The notes beneath the pieces were generated by a model that had not been told where the DNA came from, did no database searches, and was given only the letters and a program-made list of their open reading frames with translations. A DNA stretch of 64,000 bases. Origin: Pseudomonas fluorescens (GTDB lineage: Bacteria > Pseudomonadota > Gammaproteobacteria > Pseudomonadales > Pseudomonadaceae). This document shows, in pieces, positions 17,024 through 25,555 of this stretch. The number at the start of each line of letters is the position of its first letter. Within the stretch, counting starts at the first letter, position 1. A program made the position numbers and the translations under genes. Location of the stretch: assembly GCF_000967965.1 (NCBI RefSeq), contig NZ_LACC01000025.1, positions 165,792 to 229,791 of the forward strand, read 5' to 3'.

Positions 17024-17341
17024 TCACTCCACCATCGCAAAATCCGCCCGACCAACCGGATTCGGCGTCGACCCCTTCACATTCATCCCTCGACCCGGCG
17101 CAAACCCCGGGAAGAACACCAACCCTTCCGATTCGAACCGATAGGCCAGCGCCAGGCGAGTGACATCCAGCACCTCCTGGCGGGCCTCGAAGCGTTGAAT
17201 GGCATCCACCGAGACCCGGGATTCCCGCGACAGCTCTTGCACACTCCAGCCCAGCATCGCTCGGGCCTGGGCGCAGTGGGCCGGGGTGAATTGGAAGAGG
17301 GCGATACGTTCCAGGGTGATTTTCATCGCTTGAGAGGCCAT
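17024..17341 (-). CDS. small XRE-family HTH protein behind a LexA-type box
   Basis: 105 residues. HTH at about residues 22-60: HCAQARAMLGWSVQELSRESRVSVDAIQRFEARQEVLDV. The middle, YRFESEGLVFFPGFAPGRGMNVKG, resembles the xenobiotic-response style tail ('entire protein as a small regulator') of Pseudomonas XRE proteins. The ATG at 17341 has GGAGAA eight bases upstream; an internal ATG at 17326 lacks one. The promoter region carries a CTG-N10-CAG palindrome (17379-17394). It is the first gene of a two-HTH operon. Confidence 0.85.
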   Translation of the reverse strand: MASQAMKITLERIALFQFTPAHCAQARAMLGWSVQELSRESRVSVDAIQRFEARQEVLDVTRLALAYRFESEGLVFFPGFAPGRGMNVKGSTPNPVGRADFAMVE

Positions 17342-17376
17342 GGTGTTCTCCGGGCTCGAGAGTGTTGGTCAAAATA

Positions 17377-17396
17377 TACTGTGTTTTTGTACAGTT
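17377..17396. promoter_or_regulatory. LexA (SOS) box candidate
   Basis: TACTGTGTTTTTGTACAGTT contains CTG-N10-CAG with T/A-rich flanks, fitting the gammaproteobacterial LexA consensus TACTGT-N8-ACAGTA at 11 of 12 arm positions. It lies about 37-55 bases before the ATG of the first small HTH gene, overlapping where a promoter should be. Confidence 0.65.
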
Positions 17397-17460
17397 GTTT
17401 TGAGCCCGGATCAAACGCATTTTTTGATTTTTCTTTTCAGCCAGACGAATGGCACTGCGC

Positions 17461-18426
17461 TTATTTGCCCACCAACCCCGGCGCTTCCCGCACAATAAAG
17501 TGATCCAGGTTTTCAATGTTGGCGCTGAACACCCCGAACGTCTGCTCGGGGTTTTTCTTGCTCGGCACCTGCTTCAGCTCAGGCGTCACCCCATAAAAGA
17601 AGCAGTAAAGCTCCCGCCCGCTCTCGATGGCGTGCTTGATCTCCTCCAGGAACGCCTTGCGCTTGCGGTAGCTGTCGATGAGTTTTTTGCTCAGGTAGAC
17701 ATTGACCGAGTAAGGCTTCTTCTCGAACCAGACCTTCTTCTCGAAGTCGATGCGAAAGCTCTGGGTGTAGTCCTTGATCACCTTGACCTTGCCCCAGTAA
17801 ATCAGCCCCTTGTTGTCTTGCAGGTACTCGATCTTCTTGAAAAACGATCCGTAAGGCGCGGTGTGCTCGCCAATCTTCAGCGGCACGCGCTTGAGCAAGT
17901 CCTTGTCGTCGAAATTCGACACGAAACACTCCACCGGATGGGCAAAGACGCTGGTCTTGTCCGGGGCCGATTCCCTACTCGGTTGTTCGATATTGCTAGC
18001 CGCCTTACGCGCCAATGGCTCATCCCGAACCTCATCGGCAATCACCACCGGGCTGGACGGCTTACGCACATACTCACGCCGAGTCAGTAACAATTCCGAC
18101 GGGAAATTTTCCTCGCGGCTGTCATCCGTTTCCGCCTCGTCCACACCCGACGCCGGCGTCTTCAAGCTGACATAAGGACACCCCTCGACATGCCGCGTAC
18201 TCGGCAGGTTCTTGAAGTGCGGCGTGCGCACATAGTTCACATTCTTGGCGTTGAACGTGCCCAGCTCATTGGTGGCATCGAACGCCAGGCGACAGGCATC
18301 GTTGGGGCACTGGAAGTGTTCCCTGACGGAGTCGAAATCCATCATTTCGTCGAAATTCAGATCCCGCACGTCGTAGATCGACAACTTGTCGTTGAGGCTG
18401 AGGCAATAGGCGAGGTCGAATTTCAT
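17461..18426 (-). CDS. unrecognised protein with possible zinc-binding N-terminal domain
   Basis: 321 residues from the ATG at 18426 (GGAAG eight bases upstream; an in-frame start at 18522 would run into the divergent promoter). I do not recognise a named family. Visible: C-x4-C in HFQCPNDACRLAF, then HFKNLPSTRHVEGCPYVS, giving a C/C...H...H/C set like the zinc site seen in front of some nuclease or defence proteins; a low-complexity acidic linker (about 115-170); and a basic, lysine-rich C-terminal domain rich in beta-strand pattern (IYWGKVKVIKDYTQSFRIDF, VWFEKKPYSVNVYLSKKLIDSYRKRKAFLEEIKHAI). No signal peptide. It lies between the SOS-linked HTH operon and a divergent SulP gene. Confidence 0.75.
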   Translation of the reverse strand: MKFDLAYCLSLNDKLSIYDVRDLNFDEMMDFDSVREHFQCPNDACRLAFDATNELGTFNAKNVNYVRTPHFKNLPSTRHVEGCPYVSLKTPASGVDEAETDDSREENFPSELLLTRREYVRKPSSPVVIADEVRDEPLARKAASNIEQPSRESAPDKTSVFAHPVECFVSNFDDKDLLKRVPLKIGEHTAPYGSFFKKIEYLQDNKGLIYWGKVKVIKDYTQSFRIDFEKKVWFEKKPYSVNVYLSKKLIDSYRKRKAFLEEIKHAIESGRELYCFFYGVTPELKQVPSKKNPEQTFGVFSANIENLDHFIVREAPGLVGK

Positions 18427-18544
18427 GTCGGCTTCCAAATCCTTTAGATGAACAGCTTCCAGTGATGGCGCATTCGAAGCAATAGCTACACTGAGATCAC
18501 TTCGATATCCCGGAGTTTGCACAGTCCATCAAAGAGCGCGGTTC

Positions 18545-20320
18545 ATGAGCCAAACAGATGCTTCGCCCCCGCTCCCGGAGCCGGGCCGGATAGCCCGCCG
18601 GGATGAACAGACCGGTTGGCGCCGTTGGCTACCGGGGCTGGGCATGCTGCGCGAATACCAATGGGCATGGTTGCGTTACGACCTCGTGGCCGGCCTGGTG
18701 CTGACCACGATGCTGGTGCCCGTCGGTATCGCCTATGCGGTGGCATCGGGCGTGCCCGGCATTTATGGCCTCTATGCGACCATCGTTCCGCTGCTGTTCT
18801 ATGCCTTGTTCGGCCCCAGCCGCATTCTGGTGATGGGGCCGGATTCTTCCCTGGTGGCGGTCATCCTTGCCGTGATCATTCCACTCTCCGGCGGCGACCC
18901 GCAGCGTGCCGTCGCCCTGGCGGGGATGATGGCGATCGTCTCGGGAGCGGTGTGTATCCTGGCCGGTATGGCGCGCCTGGGTTTTATCACCGAGCTTCTG
19001 TCCAAACCGATCCGCTACGGCTACATGAACGGCATCGCACTGACCGTATTGATCAGCCAGTTGCCCAAGCTGTTCGGCTTTTCGATCGAATCCGACGGCC
19101 CATTGAGAAACATATGGGCCATCGCCTCGGCGGTGATGGAGGGAAAAGTCAACTGGACCACCTTCACGGTGGGCGGGCTCACCCTGGCGGCGATCCTGCT
19201 GCTCAAAAGATGGCCGCGGTTGCCGGGCATCCTGATCGCCGTGGTTGGCGCGACGGTCGCGGTGGGAGTGCTCGACCTTGCGACACGCGCCGGCGTGAAG
19301 GTCCTCGGTTCGCTCCCCCAAGGCTTGCCCGGTTTCGCCATCCCCTGGATCACCAGCGCCGACATCGTCCCGGTGTTGATCGGCGGTTGCGCCGTCGCAC
19401 TCGTCTCGTTCGCCGACACCAGCGTGCTCTCCCGTGTCTATGCGGCGAGGACCCGAACCTACGTCAACCCGAACCAGGAAATGGTGGGCCTCGGCATCGC
19501 CAACCTGGCGGCCGGTTTTTTCCAAGGCTTCCCGATCAGCAGCAGCTCGTCACGCACGCCCGTGGCCGAGGCCGCCGGCGCCAAAACCCAACTGACCGGC
19601 GTCGTCGGCGCACTGGCGGTTGCCTTGCTGCTGCTGGTGGCACCGAACCTGCTGCAACATCTACCGTCCAGCGCCCTGGCGGCGGTCGTGATCGCCTCGG
19701 CCATTGGCCTGATCGAGATCGCCGACCTGCGGCGGATCTATCGCATCCAGCGCTGGGAATGCTGGCTATCGATCGTCTGCACGGTCGGCGTGGCCGTGTT
19801 CGGCGCGATCGAGGGCATCGGCCTGGCCATCGTGATTGCGATCGTTGAATTCCTCTGGGATGCGTGGCGCCCGTACTCCGCGGTATTGGGCCGCGCCGAC
19901 GGGGTCAAGGGCTACCACGACATCAAACGCTACCCCGACGCGAGCCTGATCCCCGGCCTGGTCCTGTTTCGCTGGGATGCACCCTTGTTCTTCGCCAACG
20001 CCGAGCTGTTCAGCGACCGCGTGCTGGACGCCGTGGCGGCATCGCCCACGCCCGTGCGCTGGCTGGTGGTCGCCGCAGAACCGGTCACCAGCGTCGACGT
20101 GACCTCCGCCGACATGCTGGCCGAACTGGACGATACCCTGCACGCGGCGGGTATCGAGTTGTGCATTGCCGAGATGAAAGACCCGGTCAAGGACAAACTC
20201 AAGCGGTTCGGGTTGTTTGCGCGGTTGGGGGAGACGGCGTTTTTTCCTACGATTGGGACGGCTGTGGATAGTTATGTGGCGAACTATCAGCGGGAAGATG
20301 AAGGGAACCGATTGCCGTGA
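18545..20320 (+). CDS. SulP family anion transporter with STAS domain
   Basis: 591 residues. SLC26/SulP permease: about twelve hydrophobic helices up to residue ~440 (LVAGLVLTTMLVPVGIAYAVASGVPGIYGLYATI is the conserved first block; GFPISSSSSRTPVAEAAGAKTQL the second), then a cytosolic STAS domain at about 460-575 (GLVLFRWDAPLFFANAELFSDRV, VVAAEPVTSVDVTSADMLAEL). Imports sulfate or bicarbonate-like anions. A carbonic anhydrase or sulfate-assimilation gene is not adjacent. 44 bases separate it from the fusion gene downstream, so co-transcription is possible. Confidence 0.93.
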   Translation: MSQTDASPPLPEPGRIARRDEQTGWRRWLPGLGMLREYQWAWLRYDLVAGLVLTTMLVPVGIAYAVASGVPGIYGLYATIVPLLFYALFGPSRILVMGPDSSLVAVILAVIIPLSGGDPQRAVALAGMMAIVSGAVCILAGMARLGFITELLSKPIRYGYMNGIALTVLISQLPKLFGFSIESDGPLRNIWAIASAVMEGKVNWTTFTVGGLTLAAILLLKRWPRLPGILIAVVGATVAVGVLDLATRAGVKVLGSLPQGLPGFAIPWITSADIVPVLIGGCAVALVSFADTSVLSRVYAARTRTYVNPNQEMVGLGIANLAAGFFQGFPISSSSSRTPVAEAAGAKTQLTGVVGALAVALLLLVAPNLLQHLPSSALAAVVIASAIGLIEIADLRRIYRIQRWECWLSIVCTVGVAVFGAIEGIGLAIVIAIVEFLWDAWRPYSAVLGRADGVKGYHDIKRYPDASLIPGLVLFRWDAPLFFANAELFSDRVLDAVAASPTPVRWLVVAAEPVTSVDVTSADMLAELDDTLHAAGIELCIAEMKDPVKDKLKRFGLFARLGETAFFPTIGTAVDSYVANYQREDEGNRLP

Positions 20321-20364
20321 AACCCACGAGATCGAAATAGAGACTTCACATCAAGGAGCGAACC

Positions 20365-23300
20365 ATGCCGAACAACTGGCCCGCAGGGATTGAGCACGTT
20401 GTCGTGCTGATGATGGAAAACCGTTCGTTCGACCATTTGCTGGGGGATTACACAAGCATCAATCCCGCGTGTGACGGTATCAACCGCAAGGCGCCCAGCA
20501 CCAACCCGCTGAAGCTGGCCAATGGCAATTCGACGGTGATCACCCAGGCCTCGGAGTTCCCGGAGAACTACAGCCTGTGGGCGCCGCCGCCCCCTCTGCC
20601 TCCGGCACTGCCGCCGAGCAACAGCGAGGGTTTTGACCTTGGCCACGAGTTCGTCAACGTGGAGAAACAACTGGGCGTTTCGTTCAAGACCAGCCCGGCC
20701 AACCCCACGCTCAATGGTTTTGCCCAGGACGCCTACGACAAGGCCCGCACCGACCTGAAGGTGTACAAAACCTGGTCGCAATCCATGGCGCAACGGGCGA
20801 TGAACTACATCCCGTTCGGCGCTACGCCAGCGAAGGATACGCTGCCGGCCATCCACGGATTGGCGCGTAACTTCACCGTGTGCGACCGCTGGTTTTCCTC
20901 GGTGCCAGGCCCGACCTGGCCGAACCGATTTTTTGCCATGCTCGGCAGCTGCAATGGTCATCTGCTGATGCCCTCCACCGGCACGGTACTGGCCGGCATC
21001 AAAAGCCTGATCGCACAATTTGGCGGCGAGAGCATTTTTTCGCTGCTGCGCGACAACGGTCATGACGCACGCATTTATTCCGACGGCGCCGTCCCGCTGG
21101 CGGCGCTGGTCAAGGGTGGTTTGCAGCACCTGAGCATCGAGGATTTCAAGTCGGACGTCGCCGGTAACAAGCTCCCCGAACTGTCCTGGATCGAGCCGAG
21201 CTATGGCCTGCTCAACGGAAAACTCGGGCCAAACGTGTCCCATCATCCACCTGAAGATTTGCGCTTTGGCGATCAATTTGTCGGTGAGGTGTTCAACGCC
21301 TTGTCGGCCAATACCGCAGTCTGGAGCAAAACCCTGTTCGTGCTGCTGTACGACGAACATGGCGGCTTCCATGACCACGTGGTGCCGCCAACTTGCGTGG
21401 CGACCGGTTCAACGGTCGATGTGCCCTGGAAAAATCCCTTCACCCGCCTCGGCGTTCGTGTACCGGCGATCCTGGCTTCGCCGTGGCTCAAGCCGGGTTT
21501 GATCCCCTGGACGGGCGATGTCCAGGCGCAGCACTACGATCACACCAGTTTGCTGGCCTTTCTTTGCGATCATTTCAAATTGCCCCGCAGTGCCCTCGGC
21601 CCACGGGTGGTCGCCGCGCAGCACTTCGGCAATGCAGCCATCTGGCGTGCCGCGCCGAGCGTTACGGCTGCGCCGACATTGGCAGCCACCGTGGTGCCGA
21701 GTCGCGCCGGGTTGCCATTGATCGAGTCCGAACTGGCGACCCAAAGTCGACAGGTGGTGGACAGCGCCACCGGTTACCTCGACGGACTCGATCCAGAGCA
21801 GATCTGGAAGAGCAGCGCCCAATGGGTCAGCGGTTTTCTCGGCAACCGCAGCCGTGCCTTGGCTGATCCGGGGCAGGCGGCACTCACGCCTGCCGCGCCC
21901 AGTGCGGACAGCCTGGAGGCGAAACTGCGGCGCCTGCAGGATCTGATGGTCACCGCCCAAGGGCAAACGGTGCCTCCAGTTGCGGCGCCTGCCAGCAAAG
22001 CCCTGGTCGAGCCGGGATCGGAGGTCGCGCCAACACGGCTGCGCATCCTGTGCCTGCCCGGTGTCGGGTTCAGCCGGGCAGCAGGCGGGCAGGGCGGCAT
22101 CGATGCGAACTGGCAGGAACAATGGCGCATCTTGATCCGTGCTCAACTGGCACAGAACGGTCGCCCCATCGATGACCAGGACATCGACTTTCTGTGCTTC
22201 GATGACCAGCTCAAGGAAGGACCGGACTTCGCCCAGATCACCCGAGGCCTGGCGATGCTGAGGGCCGATGCCAGGGGCAAGGCCGACGAGAACTTCGGCA
22301 GTTGGGGCCTGCCGGTCAACCAGATGTTGCGCACCACGGTGGGCGCCCTCGTGCAATGGATCGAAGACGCCGACTTGCGCACGGAGTTGACTCAACATCT
22401 GCTGGCAAAGATCGAGGCATTCAATCCACAGATCATCTTCGCCCAAGGCTTGGGCAGCCTGATCGGCTACGACGCCCTGCGCCGTTCGGTGGCGAAAAAA
22501 GGATCGGCACTCAAGCGCATCGATGGCCGAGTGTTCGTCAGCTTCGGCTCACCGATCGCACTGCCGCTGGTGATGCGCGAGGTGTGGGGCGGGCGGGTCC
22601 TGCGCCTGAGTGAAAACGGCCGAGGCATCCGCCGCTGGTTCCACCTCCATAACCCCAACGACGGCTTGCTGACCCGGCCGATCACCTCGCCGGATTCCGC
22701 GCGAGTCGACCTGCAAACCGAATTCACCTTGCCATTGCGCGATGACCTGCTCGACCTCAATCACGCCGCCCAGGCCTACTTGTCGTCACCCACCAGCCAG
22801 ACCGGCCTGTGGCCGCAACTGGCCCGCGACGTGGTGGCGGCACGGGCACTGGAAGTGCCTGCGTTCCTGTCCCGCAGCGGCCAACGCAAACGCCGCGCCC
22901 TGGTGGTCGGCATCAACGATTACCTCGACCCGAGCGCACGCCTCGACGGCTGCATCAACGACACCTACCTGATCAGCCGCATGCTCCAGGAAAGCGGCTA
23001 CGACGCCGGCGACATCCGTTTGCTGCACGACGCCCGAGCGACCCGGGCCAACTTCGTCGAGCGCCTCGAATGGCTGGTGGAAGGCGCCCGTGCCGGGGAC
23101 GAGCGCGTGTTGTTCTACTCCGGCCACGGCACCCAGTTACCGGTCTACAGCAGCAGCGGCGAAGCCGATTGCATGGACGAAACCCTGGTACTCCACGACT
23201 TCGACTGGGACGACGACAGCACCCACTTCACCGACAAACTGTTCCGCCAGTTCTACAGCCACCTGCCATTCGACCCGGACGGCCACGGCGCCAAACTCAC

Positions 23301-23868
23301 CGTCATGTTCGACTGCTGCTACGCCGGCGGCATGACCCGCGGCAACGGCCGCGTGCGCGGCATCACCCCACCCAGCGACATCCGCCACCGCATGCTGCGC
23401 TGGGACCCCTACGCCGGCGACTGGGACCGCCGCGTCTACGCCGTCGACACCGACCGCCGCGACTTCAGCGAACAAGACAACAAAACCCGCGGCCTCACCC
23501 GAACCCGCACCACCCAAGGCGCCGCCACGGGCCTGCGCCCCGAGAAAAAAGCCCAACTGCTGCGCCAAGGCAAACTCTACGGCCACCACGGCCCGTACAT
23601 GCCCCTGATGCTCTACGCCGCGCGGGAGAACGAAAAAGCCAATGAGTATGAGGTGGGGTCGAATAGCTATGGCGCGTTCACTTATGCCCTTGTTGAGCAG
23701 CTACGCAAATTGCACCAGGAGGATGCGACGTTGGGGTTTGATCAATTGATCGAGCGGGTGGGGAGTGTGTTGAGCGCGAGGTCGTTGGGGCAAACACCGG
23801 AGATTGTTGGGCCGAGCGGGGTGAGGGCGGCAGTGTGTCCTTGGCGGATTAGTGGGTTGGGGAGGTGA
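20365..23868 (+). CDS. phosphoesterase / hydrolase-like / caspase (peptidase C14) fusion protein
   Basis: 1167 residues in three parts. (1) About 8-430: phosphoesterase of the phospholipase C / acid phosphatase superfamily, with HVVVLMMENRSFDHLLGDY, VPGPTWPNRFFAMLGSCNG, and LLYDEHGGFHDHVVPP. (2) About 555-800: alpha/beta-hydrolase-like region (LRILCLPGVGFSRA; AQGLGSLIGYDALRR), in which the usual nucleophile serine of G-x-S-x-G appears to be glycine (G695), so possibly inactive. (3) About 842-1160: caspase fold, RKRRALVVGINDYLDPSARLDGCINDT, catalytic His921 in YSGHGTQ and Cys985 in FDCCYAGG. There is no signal peptide. Bacterial caspases act by proteolysis, often in cell-death or defence modules; a fused lipase/phosphatase would be the obvious effector. 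This role is inference. AAGGAG precedes the ATG. Confidence 0.88.
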   Translation: MPNNWPAGIEHVVVLMMENRSFDHLLGDYTSINPACDGINRKAPSTNPLKLANGNSTVITQASEFPENYSLWAPPPPLPPALPPSNSEGFDLGHEFVNVEKQLGVSFKTSPANPTLNGFAQDAYDKARTDLKVYKTWSQSMAQRAMNYIPFGATPAKDTLPAIHGLARNFTVCDRWFSSVPGPTWPNRFFAMLGSCNGHLLMPSTGTVLAGIKSLIAQFGGESIFSLLRDNGHDARIYSDGAVPLAALVKGGLQHLSIEDFKSDVAGNKLPELSWIEPSYGLLNGKLGPNVSHHPPEDLRFGDQFVGEVFNALSANTAVWSKTLFVLLYDEHGGFHDHVVPPTCVATGSTVDVPWKNPFTRLGVRVPAILASPWLKPGLIPWTGDVQAQHYDHTSLLAFLCDHFKLPRSALGPRVVAAQHFGNAAIWRAAPSVTAAPTLAATVVPSRAGLPLIESELATQSRQVVDSATGYLDGLDPEQIWKSSAQWVSGFLGNRSRALADPGQAALTPAAPSADSLEAKLRRLQDLMVTAQGQTVPPVAAPASKALVEPGSEVAPTRLRILCLPGVGFSRAAGGQGGIDANWQEQWRILIRAQLAQNGRPIDDQDIDFLCFDDQLKEGPDFAQITRGLAMLRADARGKADENFGSWGLPVNQMLRTTVGALVQWIEDADLRTELTQHLLAKIEAFNPQIIFAQGLGSLIGYDALRRSVAKKGSALKRIDGRVFVSFGSPIALPLVMREVWGGRVLRLSENGRGIRRWFHLHNPNDGLLTRPITSPDSARVDLQTEFTLPLRDDLLDLNHAAQAYLSSPTSQTGLWPQLARDVVAARALEVPAFLSRSGQRKRRALVVGINDYLDPSARLDGCINDTYLISRMLQESGYDAGDIRLLHDARATRANFVERLEWLVEGARAGDERVLFYSGHGTQLPVYSSSGEADCMDETLVLHDFDWDDDSTHFTDKLFRQFYSHLPFDPDGHGAKLTVMFDCCYAGGMTRGNGRVRGITPPSDIRHRMLRWDPYAGDWDRRVYAVDTDRRDFSEQDNKTRGLTRTRTTQGAATGLRPEKKAQLLRQGKLYGHHGPYMPLMLYAARENEKANEYEVGSNSYGAFTYALVEQLRKLHQEDATLGFDQLIERVGSVLSARSLGQTPEIVGPSGVRAAVCPWRISGLGR

Positions 23869-23893
23869 GGTTTTAGCTTTATTGCAGGCAAAG

Positions 23894-23922
23894 AAAAGGG
23901 CCGCTGGAAAAATCCAGCGGCC
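23894..23922 (+). terminator. Terminator hairpin of the fusion gene, interrupted by the IS
   Basis: AAAAGGGCCGCTGGAAAAATCCAGCGGCC: stem GGCCGCTGGA/TCCAGCGGCC with AAAA loop. The missing 3' tail CCCTTTAG continues at 25287-25294 beyond the IS. Without the insertion it reads as a full hairpin with flanking A and T tracts. As it stands the stem remains but the T-tract does not follow. Confidence 0.75.
23915..23922. repeat. Target-site duplication, left copy
   Basis: CAGCGGCC, identical to 25281-25288 at the other end of the IS. Confidence 0.88.
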
Positions 23923-25280
23923 GAGGGTGTCCTAGATTTTGTGTAAACGGGATTTTTATTAAACCGTTAACAGACGATCTTCGAACTGGATACTGAAGCG
24001 ATTCAAGGCCGCTTTCCAGTCCCGGATCGGCATCGTCCACTTCTTGCTGATGTTGTTTAGGGCCAGATAAAACAGTTTCATCACCGCGTCATCGGTCGGA
24101 AATGAGGCGCGCGTTTTGATCACTTTGCGCAGGCTCATGTTGATCGATTCGATGGCGTTGGTGGTGTAAATCACCTTGCGAATCTCGGCTGGATAATCAA
24201 AAAACGGGATCACTCGAGCCCAGTTTCGCCGCCATGACAGGCTGATCGACTGGTACTCAGCGTCCCATTTGGCTTCAAATTCGCAGAGTCGTTGTTCTGC
24301 CAATTCGGCGGTGGTCGAGGTGTAAATCAACTTGAGGTCAGCCGCCACTTCCCGCTGTTTTTTCCACGACACGAAATTCAGGCTGTTGCGCACCATGTGC
24401 ACGATACACAGCTGAACGACGGCTTTCGGGTAGACCGTTTCAATGGCCTCAGGGAAGCCCTTGAGGCCGTCCACGCAGGCGATGAAGATGTCCTGCACGC
24501 CACGATTCTTGAGTTCGGTCACCACCTGCAGCCAGAATTTGGCGCCTTCGGTTTGGGCGATCCACAGACCCAGCACTTCCTTGTGACCGGCCATGTTAAC
24601 GCCGATAGCCAGATAAACCGCCTTGTTGCGCACGGCACCAGCGTCACGCACTTTGACGTGAATGCAGTCCAGATAGAGGATCGGGTACAGCACGTCCAGC
24701 GGTCTGGCTTGCCACAGCTTGACCTCGTCACTCACCGCGTCGGTAATGGCCGAGATCAGGCTGGGAGAGACCTCTGTGCCGTACATTTCCTGCAAGTGCG
24801 CCTGGATTTCTCTGACACTCAAACCGCGCACGTAGAGAGAAATGACCTTGTCATCGAAGCCTGTCCAGCGGGTTTGATGCTTGGCGACCAACTGCGGCTC
24901 GAAGGAGGCCTGACGGTCGCGAGGGATGTCGAGCGGCAGTTCGCCGAAGTCGCCCTTCAGGGTTTTACCGCTGTGACCGTTGCGCGCATTGGCGGCAGCG
25001 TTGGTGATCGCTGCGCTTTTGTCATGCCCCAGGTGTTCGGTCATTTCGGCTTCAAGGGCCCGCTCGACCAGCATCTTGGTGAGCTGTTTGAGCAGGCCGT
25101 TTTCACCGATGAGGTCTTCGGGCTTTTTGTAATTGCTCAGCAGGCTGTCGGCCAATTTAACCAGTTCAGGATCAGGTTTGACTCGTTTGGCGCGCTTGGA
25201 TTTTGGCTCGGTCATTGGATTTCCTTGGGGTAGGCAGTCTCCTGCCAAATGACCGTTTACACAAAACTAATTACACCCTC
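23923..25280 (-). mobile_element. Complete IS256-family insertion sequence, 1358 bp
   Basis: Bounded by 28-base terminal inverted repeats (23923-23950 and complement of 25253-25280). Both begin GAGGGTGT and end TTTTGTGTAAACGG, differing only in the middle four or five bases. Flanked by the direct repeat CAGCGGCC. One intact transposase gene fills it. Length, repeat layout and an 8- or 9-base duplication fit IS256. The intact repeats and exact target duplication suggest recent insertion. Confidence 0.94.
23959..25215 (-). CDS. IS256-family (mutator type) transposase
   Basis: 418 residues from the ATG at 25215 with AAGGAAA upstream. DDE catalytic residues are seen in YLDCIHVKVRDAG (D), IACVDGLKGFPEAI (D) and TTNAIESINMSLRKV (E). 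The N-terminal EHLGHDKSAA-like block (MTEHLGHDKSAAITNAAANARNG) and GDFGELPLDIPRDRQASFEPQ are typical of the family. The reading frame is intact, so the element is probably active. Confidence 0.95.
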   Translation of the reverse strand: MTEPKSKRAKRVKPDPELVKLADSLLSNYKKPEDLIGENGLLKQLTKMLVERALEAEMTEHLGHDKSAAITNAAANARNGHSGKTLKGDFGELPLDIPRDRQASFEPQLVAKHQTRWTGFDDKVISLYVRGLSVREIQAHLQEMYGTEVSPSLISAITDAVSDEVKLWQARPLDVLYPILYLDCIHVKVRDAGAVRNKAVYLAIGVNMAGHKEVLGLWIAQTEGAKFWLQVVTELKNRGVQDIFIACVDGLKGFPEAIETVYPKAVVQLCIVHMVRNSLNFVSWKKQREVAADLKLIYTSTTAELAEQRLCEFEAKWDAEYQSISLSWRRNWARVIPFFDYPAEIRKVIYTTNAIESINMSLRKVIKTRASFPTDDAVMKLFYLALNNISKKWTMPIRDWKAALNRFSIQFEDRLLTV

Positions 25281-25288
25281 CAGCGGCC
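25281..25288. repeat. Target-site duplication, right copy
   Basis: CAGCGGCC, pairs with 23915-23922. The following CCTTTAG is the original 3' end of the terminator hairpin. Confidence 0.88.
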
Positions 25289-25325
25289 CTTTAGCATCGA
25301 AACTCTAAAGCCTGCCCCAGATCCC

Positions 25326-25349
25326 CTGTGGGAGCGAGCCTGCTCGCGA
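25326..25349. repeat. Single REP unit
   Basis: CTGTGGGAGCGAGCCTGCTC followed by GCGA, one copy without a clear inverted partner; 40 bases before the next REP doublet. Confidence 0.72.
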
Positions 25350-25389
25350 TTCGCAAGACCAACGCAGCAACCAGGCCAACCACCAACCT

Positions 25390-25537
25390 TGTGGCGAGGG
25401 GGCTTGCCCCCGTTGGGCTGCGAAGCGGCCCTAAATACTGCAACTCGGGTGCAACAGATAAACCGAATTGTCCGGATTGACGACTGCTGCGCAGCCGAAC
25501 GGGGCGGTTCGGCGCTCCGACAAGCCCCCTCGCCACG
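25390..25537. repeat. REP doublet (TGTGGCGAGGG type)
   Basis: TGTGGCGAGGGGGCTTGCCC ... inverted CAAGCCCCCTCGCCAC, with inner CTGCGAAGC / GCTGCGCAG arms and about 70 bases between them. Same type as at 956-1088. With the single unit at 25326 it fills the 267-base gap between the IS and the HNH gene; nothing else is seen there. Confidence 0.83.
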
Positions 25538-25555
25538 GTTTTTTGTTCCGCTCGG

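Noticed and set aside
16762..17341. HigBA-type toxin-antitoxin pair
   Set aside because: Both genes are HTH proteins; neither has RelE/HigB toxin features.
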